Assembly (NCBI GenBank): GCA_030841195.1
Contig: JAVEDA010000423.1
Span: forward strand, 1-6,919
Length of the DNA stretch: 6,919 nucleotides
Origin: Actinomycetota bacterium
Lineage (GTDB): Bacteria; Actinomycetota; Actinomycetes; JACCUZ01
Direction: 5' to 3'
Shown here: piece after piece, positions 1 through 6,067 of the stretch
Layout of the letters: each line of letters opens with the position of its first letter
Numbering within the stretch: the first letter of the stretch is position 1
Position numbers and translations under genes: made by a program
The notes under the pieces: model-generated
What the model saw: only the letters and a program-made list of their open reading frames with translations
Databases searched by the model: none
Told to the model about the DNA's origin: nothing

Positions 1-1497
1 GCCGAGGCCGCCGCGGCCGAGCTGGCAGCCGCGGCGCGGCGGCACGGGTGGGCCGGCGACCCGCTGGGCTACCTGCTGCTCGGTCTGGTGCGCACCGGCG
101 TACGCGTCGGCACGGTGTCGCTCGACCCATGGCGCTGGGCCCGCGACCCGGCCGACCCGGCCCGCTCGCTGCAGGCGGAGCTCGACGTGATGGACCCGCG
201 TGCGGTGGCAGCCACCCGGTTTGCCCGCGCCACAAAGGCGGAGGACGGCTTCGTCGCGACCTTCCTGAGCCGCCCGCTGTCCCGGCTGCTCACGCCGACG
301 GTGCTCCGGCTCGGCCTCACGCCGAACCAGGTCACCGTGGCCTCGGTGGTGGTCGGGCTGGGCGCCGCCGCGCTGTTCGCCGTCGGCCGGCCGGCGGCCC
401 TGGTCGCCGGCGCGGTGCTGCTGCAGCTCTCGCTCGTGCTGGACTGCGTGGACGGCGACGTCGCGCGCTACACCCGCCGGTTCAGCCCCCTCGGCGCCTG
501 GCTGGACGCCTCGACCGACCGGCTCAAGGAGTTCGCCTGCTACGCGGGACTCGCGTGGGGCGCCGACGCCGGCCGCACCGGGTGGGTCCTCGCCGCGGCG
601 ATGATCACCCTGCAGACGGCCCGGCACTCGGTCGACTACACGTTCACCGCGGTCAAGGACCTGCGCGAGGCCGAGGTGGTGCGGGCGCCCCTCGACCAGG
701 AGGACGAGCCGGTACGCCGGGGGGCGGGCGACGTCCGCGCGGCCCGGGCGCTGGAGCTGAGCCGCCGCAGCAGTGCCGCCCGCCCGGCCGTGACCTGGCT
801 GAAGAAGGTGCTGCACCTGGGCATCGGCGAGCGCTGGCTGGTGATCTCGGTCCTCGCAGCGGCCCAGCAGCCTCTGGCTGCCCTCGTGGTGCTGTTCGTG
901 CTCGGCGCCGGGTCGCTGCTCTACACGTCGGCCGGGCGCACCCTTCGGGCCCGGTCCTGGCCGGCCGAGCCGGTGCTCGACCGCGAGCGGGAGATCGTGC
1001 TGGCCCAGCTCGACGGCGGCCCCTTGGTCCCGGCCACGGCGGCGGCCCGGTTCGCGGGCCGGCCGGGGGGGCGGGAGCGGTTCCTGTGGGTGCGGCCGGC
1101 GCTGCTGCGGGCCGGGGAGTACCTCGCCGTGCTGGGGCTGACGGCCGGGCTGGCCGGTGCCGGCCCTGGTGCCGCGGTCTGCGTGCTGCTGCTCGTGGTG
1201 GCGTCGCACCACTACGACGACCTGTACCGGGTCCTCAACCGGCTGCGGCCGCCGTCGGCGCTGTCCCGGGTGCTCGGTCTGGGCGTCGCGGGGCGGCTGG
1301 TGGTGCTGGCTGTGCTGGCCCTGCTGGGGAGCGCGCGGCACGCCGTCGGGGAGGGGGGCCTGTGGGTGCTCGGGGGCTGGCTCGGCATCCTCTACCTGGT
1401 GGCCGAGCCGGCCCGGGTGCTCCGCGAGGTGCGCCACCCGGTGCTGTCCGCCGGCGGGCCGACCGACCTACCGACCGAAGGAGCCATAGGTGCCTGA
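1..1497 (+). CDS. CDP-alcohol phosphatidyltransferase with C-terminal membrane extension (5' partial)
   Basis: The frame is open from base 1, so the true start is upstream; the GTG at 88 is only an internal candidate. Numbering from the first in-window codon, the complete CDP-alcohol phosphatidyltransferase signature D-x2-DG-x2-AR-x8-G-x3-D-x3-D is present (D148, D151, G152, A155, R156, G165, D169, D173; bases 442-519), preceded by LTPNQVTVAS, typical of the family entry helix. Such enzymes bind a divalent metal and CDP in the membrane and transfer a phospho-alcohol from the CDP donor to an alcohol acceptor. Hydrophobic stretches surround the motif and recur near residues 278-308. A further region, about 360-470, has a HHYDDLYR motif and more membrane segments; it resembles the C-terminal domain I recall as DUF5941 in actinobacterial proteins (from memory). 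Ahead of the motif, the ATKAEDGFVATFLSRPLSR stretch resembles the linker between a cytidylyltransferase and this domain in fused relatives such as IPCT-DIPPS, so an N-terminal nucleotidyltransferase-like part may lie upstream (inference). Substrate unknown. It overlaps the next gene by 8 bases. Confidence 0.88.
   Translation, partial: AEAAAAELAAAARRHGWAGDPLGYLLLGLVRTGVRVGTVSLDPWRWARDPADPARSLQAELDVMDPRAVAATRFARATKAEDGFVATFLSRPLSRLLTPTVLRLGLTPNQVTVASVVVGLGAAALFAVGRPAALVAGAVLLQLSLVLDCVDGDVARYTRRFSPLGAWLDASTDRLKEFACYAGLAWGADAGRTGWVLAAAMITLQTARHSVDYTFTAVKDLREAEVVRAPLDQEDEPVRRGAGDVRAARALELSRRSSAARPAVTWLKKVLHLGIGERWLVISVLAAAQQPLAALVVLFVLGAGSLLYTSAGRTLRARSWPAEPVLDREREIVLAQLDGGPLVPATAAARFAGRPGGRERFLWVRPALLRAGEYLAVLGLTAGLAGAGPGAAVCVLLLVVASHHYDDLYRVLNRLRPPSALSRVLGLGVAGRLVVLAVLALLGSARHAVGEGGLWVLGGWLGILYLVAEPARVLREVRHPVLSAGGPTDLPTEGAIGA
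1477..1483 (+). promoter_or_regulatory. Ribosome binding site for the second CDP-alcohol phosphatidyltransferase
   Basis: GAAGGAG lies 6 bases before the GTG at 1490. It is the strongest Shine-Dalgarno match in the window and fixes that start. It sits inside the last codons of the upstream gene, so the second gene can be initiated by fresh ribosomes as well as by coupling to the gene before it. Confidence 0.75.
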
Positions 1498-2272
1498 CCG
1501 GCCGACCATCGCCGAGCTGCGCGCGGTGACGCAGCCGCCGTCGGTGACCGGGCGGCGCAACTCCGAGCACTGGACCGGGGACCTGTACCAGCGGCGGCTG
1601 TCGCCGTACCTCACCCGGGTGCTGCTCGGGACCTCGATCACGGCCAACGGCGTGACCGTTCTGATGATCGTGACCGGTGCCGCAGCCGGGGCGTCCCTGC
1701 TGCTCCCCGGGCTGCTCGGGGCGGTGCTCGCCGCCGTGCTCGGCCAGCTGCAGATGCTGTGGGACTGCTGCGACGGCGAGGTGGCCCGCTGGCGGCAGAC
1801 CTTCTCGCCGGTCGGCTTCTTCCTCGACAAGCTCGGCCACACGGTCGCGGAGGCAGGCATCCCCCTCGCCCTCGGCGTCCGGGCCGACGGCGGCTTCGAC
1901 TCGCTCGGCGGCTGGACCACGCTCGGGGCGGTGCTGGCGGTGCTCGTGCTGGTGAACAAGTCACTCAACGACGCGGTGCACCTCGCCAGGTCGGCGAGCG
2001 GCCTGCCGCGGCTGGTCGACCGGGCCGAGGAGGCCGCGCCCAGGGCGGCGGGTGTCCGCCGGCTGCGGTCGCTGGCCAGGTTCGTGCCGTTCCACCGGGC
2101 CTTCCACTCCGTCGAGCTGACCCTGCTGGCCCTGGTGGCCGCCGTCGTCGACGCGGCCTCCGGCGGCGGGCTGGACGCGACCCGGGTGCTCGTGGTGGCG
2201 CTGGTGGTGGCCGCGGCCGTCACCGTGGTCGGTCACCTGGCGGCGATCCTCAGCTCGAGCAGGCTGCGGTGA
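1490..2272 (+). CDS. CDP-alcohol phosphatidyltransferase-like membrane protein with atypical motif
   Basis: A 260-residue integral-membrane protein, near the usual size for a single-domain CDP-alcohol phosphatidyltransferase. The signature is at residues 92-117 (bases 1763-1840): D92, D95, G96, A99, R100, G109 and D113 are all in register, but the fourth acidic position is His117 (codon CAC at 1838) instead of Asp. In characterised family members the first three Asp residues bind metal and the fourth is the proposed general base, so chemistry or substrate may differ here. Hydrophobic stretches lie at about 48-90, 119-133, 142-160, 207-224 and 230-254, consistent with roughly six membrane helices. 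The N-terminus (about 40 residues, polar) is cytoplasmic by analogy. The GTG start is chosen for the GAAGGAG six bases upstream and the 8-base overlap with the preceding gene; the end overlaps the next gene by 4 bases. It likely works with the preceding paralogue in one pathway; donor and acceptor cannot be told from sequence. Confidence 0.87.
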   Translation: MPDRPTIAELRAVTQPPSVTGRRNSEHWTGDLYQRRLSPYLTRVLLGTSITANGVTVLMIVTGAAAGASLLLPGLLGAVLAAVLGQLQMLWDCCDGEVARWRQTFSPVGFFLDKLGHTVAEAGIPLALGVRADGGFDSLGGWTTLGAVLAVLVLVNKSLNDAVHLARSASGLPRLVDRAEEAAPRAAGVRRLRSLARFVPFHRAFHSVELTLLALVAAVVDAASGGGLDATRVLVVALVVAAAVTVVGHLAAILSSSRLR

Positions 2273-3135
2273 GCCTCCCGACCGTCGGGGCGGTGGTGCT
2301 GAGCATGGGCAACCGCCCGGTCGAGCTCGCTGCCGCGCTCGAGTCGCTGCTGGCCCAGGAGGGCGTCGAGCTGGACGTGGTCCTCGTCGGCAACGGCTGG
2401 GAGCCGACGGGGCTGCCGGACGCCGTCCGCACGGTGCACCTGCCGGGGAACGTCGGCATCCCGGAGGGCCGCAACATCGGGGCAGCCGCCTCCCGCGGCG
2501 ACGTGCTCTTCTTCTACGACGACGACGCCTACCTGCCCACCACGGACGTGGTGGCGCGGCTGGTCGCCGTGCTGGCCGCGGACTCACGGGTCGGCGCCGT
2601 GCAGCCCCGGCCGGTCGACCCGACCGGGAGGCCGTCACCGAAGCGGTGGGTGCCGCGACCAGGGGGCCGCGACCCGCTGCGGCCGGGCCGGGTGGGCTGG
2701 CTCTGGGAGGGCACCTTCGTCATCCGGCGGCACCTGTTCGAGCAGGCCGGCGGGTGGCCCGGGCACTTCTGGTACGGCCACGAGGGCATCGAGCTCTCCT
2801 GGCGGGTCTGGGACGCCGGCAGCACGACCTGGTACGCCCCCGACGTCGTGATGAACCACCCGGCCACCTCGCCGACCCGCCACGACACCTACTACCGGCT
2901 GAACGCGCGCAACCGGGTCTGGGTCGCGCGGCGGAACCTTCCCTGGCCGCTGGTCGTCGTCTACCTGACGGTCTGGACCGTGCTGACCGTCGTGCGGTTC
3001 CGCTCGCCGCGGCTGCTGCGGCTGTGGTTCGCCGGGTTCCGCGAGGGGCTGGGGCCCGGTGCCGGAGAACGGCGGCCGATGCGCTGGCGGACCGTGTGGC
3101 GGCTGACACGTGCTGGTCGTCCGCCGGTGGTCTGA
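2269..3135 (+). CDS. Family 2 (GT-A) glycosyltransferase, membrane-associated
   Basis: A 288-residue GT2-type enzyme predicted to move a sugar from a nucleotide-sugar donor to an acceptor at the inner face of the membrane. Visible hallmarks are an N-terminal nucleotide-binding strand (VGAVVLSMGNR, 6-16), VVLVGNGW at 37-44, NVGIPEGRN at 61-69 (the conserved N-x-G-x-x-x-x-R-N type element), and the metal-binding DxD region FFYDDDAY at 81-88. WEGTFVIRR at 146-154 is followed by YGHEGIELSWRVWDAG at 169-184, which holds the position of the usual ED-type catalytic-base motif, and by NHP at 196-198. The C-terminus has YYRLNARNR then a hydrophobic stretch at about 224-243, likely a membrane anchor, and a basic tail. 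The GTG start at 2269 is chosen because it overlaps the previous stop as GTGA and follows a weak GAGCAGG at 2257-2263; the same frame is open further upstream, but that part lies inside the preceding gene. Sugar and acceptor are unknown. Confidence 0.88.
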   Translation: MSLPTVGAVVLSMGNRPVELAAALESLLAQEGVELDVVLVGNGWEPTGLPDAVRTVHLPGNVGIPEGRNIGAAASRGDVLFFYDDDAYLPTTDVVARLVAVLAADSRVGAVQPRPVDPTGRPSPKRWVPRPGGRDPLRPGRVGWLWEGTFVIRRHLFEQAGGWPGHFWYGHEGIELSWRVWDAGSTTWYAPDVVMNHPATSPTRHDTYYRLNARNRVWVARRNLPWPLVVVYLTVWTVLTVVRFRSPRLLRLWFAGFREGLGPGAGERRPMRWRTVWRLTRAGRPPVV

Positions 3136-3138
3136 CGT

Positions 3139-3155
3139 ACAGGTTCCGCACAGGT
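3139..3155 (+). repeat. Direct repeat ACAGGT-N5-ACAGGT
   Basis: ACAGGT occurs at 3139-3144 and again at 3150-3155, an 11-base period that places both copies on one face of the helix. It lies just after the stop of the preceding gene and overlaps the region where a -35 element would be expected. Two six-base copies can arise by chance, so a role as a binding site for a tandem dimer regulator is inference only. Confidence 0.35.
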
Positions 3156-3170
3156 GGCGGCCCGTAGACT
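3142..3170 (+). promoter_or_regulatory. Possible promoter for the GT2-TagF fusion gene
   Basis: In the 79-base gap, TAGACT at 3165-3170 fits the actinobacterial housekeeping -10 pattern (TAnnnT). Upstream, a poor -35 could be GGTTCC at 3142-3147 (17-base spacer) or TTCCGC at 3144-3149 (15-base spacer). Transcription would begin near 3177, leaving a short leader before the GTG at 3215. The -35 is weak, so activator help or read-through from the upstream block is plausible. Confidence 0.35.
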
Positions 3171-3184
3171 CGGCCGTTGCCGAG
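3169..3184 (+). other. Small inverted repeat (6-base stem, 4-base loop) in the intergenic gap
   Basis: CTCGGC at 3169-3174 and GCCGAG at 3179-3184 are perfect reverse complements around a CGTT loop. No run of T follows, so a classical intrinsic terminator is not supported. It overlaps the end of the candidate -10 and the expected transcription start, so it might be an operator palindrome, a weak attenuating hairpin on read-through transcripts from the upstream genes, or chance in GC-rich DNA. Confidence 0.3.
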
Positions 3185-3201
3185 ACGCCCGCAGCGTGAA
3201 C

Positions 3202-3207
3202 GAGAGG
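3202..3207 (+). promoter_or_regulatory. Ribosome binding site for the GT2-TagF fusion gene
   Basis: GAGAGG ends 7 bases before the GTG at 3215. An in-frame TGA at 3197-3199 rules out any earlier start, so this site and the GTG at 3215 together fix the N-terminus. Confidence 0.65.
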
Positions 3208-3214
3208 TCGAAGA

Positions 3215-6067
3215 GTGCCCCGACGCACCGTCCCCGGCCCACGTCCTGCGCCGGACGTGTCCGTGGTGGTCATCGGGTACAACGACCGGGCCAACCTGCC
3301 GAACGCGGTGCGCTCGGTGCTCGACCAGACGCTGCGCAACCTCGAGGTGATCGTCGTCGACGACTGCTCGACGGACGGCTCCGGCGAGGTCGCCGAGGCG
3401 CTCGCCCGCGAGGACCCGCGGATCACCGTGCTGCGGCTGGCGGAGAACAGCGGCGGCTGCAGCCGGCCGCGGAACGCCGGCCTGGACCTGGCCCGGGCGC
3501 CGTTCGTGATGTTCCTCGACAGCGACGACGTGTACGAGCGGCACGCGTGCAAGAACCTTCTGCTCGCAGCCGAGCGCACCGGCGCCGACGTGGTGGCGGG
3601 ACGGGTGGTGCGGCTGAACCTCACCAAGGACAAGGAGACGCTCTGGGCGAAGGACCTGTTCGGCGCCAGGGCCGTCTACCACGGCGTCCGCGACAACCCG
3701 ATGATCTTCTTCGACCCGCTGTCCACCAACAAGATCTACCGGCGCGATTTCCTGGACCGGCACGCGATCCGGTTCCCCGAGGGCGTGCACTACGAGGACT
3801 CGCTGTTCTCCACCAAGGTCTACTGCCTGGCGGAGACCATCGCGATCATCCCCAACCTCGTCTACCTGTGGCGGGTGGTCGAGGACGCGGAGGAGCGGTC
3901 GATCACCCAGCGCCGCTACGAGTTCGAGAACTTCCGGGACCGGGTGGCCGTGCACCGGATGATGGACACCTTCTTGCGGGAGAACGGCGGTGCCGACCTC
4001 AAGGTCTACAAGGACTTCAAGTTCGTGCGGCACGACCTCAAGCTCTACCTCACCGACCTGGCCCACCGGGACGAGGAGTACCAGCGCAAGTTCATGCGGC
4101 TCGCCGCCGACTACTGCGCGACGATCAGCGACGAGACGCTGGCGATGGTGTACCCGCTCGAGCGGATCTGCGTGCACCTGATCCGGCGGCTGGACGTGGC
4201 CGAGACGCTGCGCGCGGTCGACTACCTCCGCTACGGCTTCAAGCTGTCGACCGACCTGGTCGAGCGCGACGGCAAGGTCTACTGGACGGCGAAGTACCTC
4301 GACACGCCCGAGGACCGCGCTGTCATGGACGTCACCGAGATGGGCTTCCACCGGCTGCCGTTCAGCCGGATCAACCTCTACAACCAGGTCACCTCGATGC
4401 GGGTCGTCGGGAGCCGCCTGCACCTCGAGGGCTCGGTGGTCAACCAGCTCGGGCGGCTCGACCCGCCGGGGGACCTTTCGCTGTCGGTGTCGCTGCGCAA
4501 CCGGGGCCGCCCCAACCGGCGTACGCACCGAGTGGACGACTGGACGCTGTCGGGCGACCGGTTGCACTACCGGACGGTGGTGGACCTGTCCCGGGCCGTC
4601 GAGGCGCTCGACCCGCAGGTGCCGCTCTGGGACCTGCGGCTGGAGATCAGCAAGGACGGGGCGACGAACCTCACGACATTCAGCATCGACCCGGCGATGG
4701 TGTCGGGTGATCCCATCCGGGTCCGCGGCAGGCTCGGAGGCGTGGCACCGGGGTACCTCGTGCCGGTCGTGACGCCCAAGCTGAACCTCAGCTTCCAGCA
4801 AGGCGACGACACGGCCGTGACCCAGGTGGCGAGGCAGGCGAACCGGTTCGGGATCCGGGCCCGCATGTCGGTGCGCTGGCGGTCCAGCAGGGCGGTGGGC
4901 AACAACCAGGCGCTGAAGGCGTTGGCCTACAAGGCGTTCCGCCGGTTGCCGGTCAAGAAGGGGCTCGTCGTCTTCGAGTCGCACCTGGGCAAGCAGTACT
5001 CCGACAGCCCGCGCTACATCTACGAGGCCGCCGTGGCCGCCGGGCTCGACCGGCTCGGGCTGGCCCCCGTCTGGTCCTACGCCCGGCGCACCGACGGGTT
5101 CCCCACCGACGTACGGCTGGTGCGTCGGGAGAGCTGGCGCTACCACCTCGACCTGGCCAGGGCCGAGTTCTGGGTCGACAACCAGGGGTTCCCTCGCGTG
5201 TTCAGCCGCCGCCGGGAGACGACCTACATCCAGACCTGGCACGGGACGCCGCTCAAGCGGATGGGCTTCGACTCCCCGGCGCTGGAGCGGGCCAGCGCGT
5301 CGGTCCGGCGCCAGCACAAGGCGATGATGCGGCGCTGGAGCGCGCTGCTCGTGCCGAGCGAGTACTTCGTCGAGACGTTCGTGAAGTCCTACGGGTACGA
5401 CGGTGAGCTGGTGCGGCACGGCCTGCCGCGCAACGACCTGCTGGTCCGCGGGGTGGACGACGACTGGGTAGAGGCGAAGAAGCGCGAGCTGGGCCTGCCC
5501 ACCGACCGGCGCCTCGTCCTCTACTGCCCGACCTTCCGGGACCGGGCCCGGCGACTCGAGACTCCCTACGACCTGCCGCTGGACCTCGAGCAGATGCGCC
5601 GCGCGCTGGGCGACGACGTTCACCTGCTGCTGCGCACCCACTACCTGGACAGCTACAAGCTCTCCGCGCGGTTCGCGCCGTTCGCCACCGATGTGTCGCG
5701 GCACCACGACGTCACCGAGCTGATGCTGCTCGCGGACGTCCTGGTGACCGACTACTCGTCGGTGATGTTCGACTTCGCCAACACCGGCAAGCCGATGGTG
5801 TTCTACACCTACGACTACGAGGACTACGTCCGGGACGAGCGCGGCACGTACATCGACCTGCCGGACGTCGCGCCCGGTCCGGTCGTCTCGACCAACGACG
5901 AGCTGACCGCGGCCCTGGCGAGGGTCGACGACGACGTCGAGGGCTACCGGGACCGCTACGCAGCCTTCCGGGAGCGGTTCTGCAGCTACGAGACCGGGCA
6001 CGCGGCCGAGCACGTGGTCAAGGAGTTCTTCGAGGGTCGGTCGCGCGACGGTCGGGACGGCTCGTGA
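3215..6067 (+). CDS. Bifunctional GT2 glycosyltransferase / TagF-like CDP-glycerol glycerophosphotransferase
   Basis: A 950-residue fusion. Residues about 14-225 are a GT-A family 2 domain: VSVVVIGYND (15-24), VIVVDDCSTDGS (45-56), NSGGCSRPRNAG (78-89), the DxD element FLDSDDVY (100-107) and an acidic YEDSLFSTK motif (193-201). Residues about 230-380 look helical and charged. Residues about 390-500 look beta-rich and may be a spacer or accessory domain. Residues about 580-940 match the TagF-type glycerophosphotransferase domain: VVFESHLGKQYSDSPRYIYE (585-604), QTWHGTPLKRMG (673-684), LVPSEYF (712-718), CPTFRD (771-776), LLLRTHYLDSYKL (804-816) and LVTDYSSVMFDFA (843-855). His676 and His809 match the two histidines known to be essential in TagF enzymes. 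The TagF domain should transfer polyol-phosphate from a CDP donor (classically CDP-glycerol) to build or cap a teichoic-acid-like polymer; the GT2 domain should add a sugar to the same acceptor. No signal peptide or clear membrane helix, so probably peripheral on the cytoplasmic face. Overlaps the next gene by GTGA. The exact polyol is not certain. Confidence 0.92.
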   Translation: MPRRTVPGPRPAPDVSVVVIGYNDRANLPNAVRSVLDQTLRNLEVIVVDDCSTDGSGEVAEALAREDPRITVLRLAENSGGCSRPRNAGLDLARAPFVMFLDSDDVYERHACKNLLLAAERTGADVVAGRVVRLNLTKDKETLWAKDLFGARAVYHGVRDNPMIFFDPLSTNKIYRRDFLDRHAIRFPEGVHYEDSLFSTKVYCLAETIAIIPNLVYLWRVVEDAEERSITQRRYEFENFRDRVAVHRMMDTFLRENGGADLKVYKDFKFVRHDLKLYLTDLAHRDEEYQRKFMRLAADYCATISDETLAMVYPLERICVHLIRRLDVAETLRAVDYLRYGFKLSTDLVERDGKVYWTAKYLDTPEDRAVMDVTEMGFHRLPFSRINLYNQVTSMRVVGSRLHLEGSVVNQLGRLDPPGDLSLSVSLRNRGRPNRRTHRVDDWTLSGDRLHYRTVVDLSRAVEALDPQVPLWDLRLEISKDGATNLTTFSIDPAMVSGDPIRVRGRLGGVAPGYLVPVVTPKLNLSFQQGDDTAVTQVARQANRFGIRARMSVRWRSSRAVGNNQALKALAYKAFRRLPVKKGLVVFESHLGKQYSDSPRYIYEAAVAAGLDRLGLAPVWSYARRTDGFPTDVRLVRRESWRYHLDLARAEFWVDNQGFPRVFSRRRETTYIQTWHGTPLKRMGFDSPALERASASVRRQHKAMMRRWSALLVPSEYFVETFVKSYGYDGELVRHGLPRNDLLVRGVDDDWVEAKKRELGLPTDRRLVLYCPTFRDRARRLETPYDLPLDLEQMRRALGDDVHLLLRTHYLDSYKLSARFAPFATDVSRHHDVTELMLLADVLVTDYSSVMFDFANTGKPMVFYTYDYEDYVRDERGTYIDLPDVAPGPVVSTNDELTAALARVDDDVEGYRDRYAAFRERFCSYETGHAAEHVVKEFFEGRSRDGRDGS

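Noticed and set aside
88..90. GTG as the true start of the first gene
   Set aside because: The frame is open for 29 more codons to base 1, no good Shine-Dalgarno sequence precedes the GTG, and the overall layout suggests a longer N-terminus.
48..1529. A 493-codon + strand frame overlapping the first gene
   Set aside because: Product is rich in R, G, A and P with no recognisable motif; frame 1 over the same bases carries the exact CDP-alcohol phosphatidyltransferase signature.
3169..3184. Intrinsic terminator after the GT2 gene
   Set aside because: The stem is only six base pairs and is followed by CGCCCGC instead of a T run.
3154..4710. A 518-codon + strand frame overlapping the fusion gene
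   Set aside because: Arg/Gly/Ala/Pro-rich shadow of the GT2-TagF frame, with no motif and no ribosome binding site of its own.
2720..6013. A 1097-codon open frame on the minus strand, antisense to the GT2 and fusion genes
   Set aside because: Its product is a monotonous mix of V, R, P, H, D, Q and G with no domain or motif, as expected when the antisense frame of GC-rich codons lacks stops. The + strand has clear catalytic motifs throughout the same bases.
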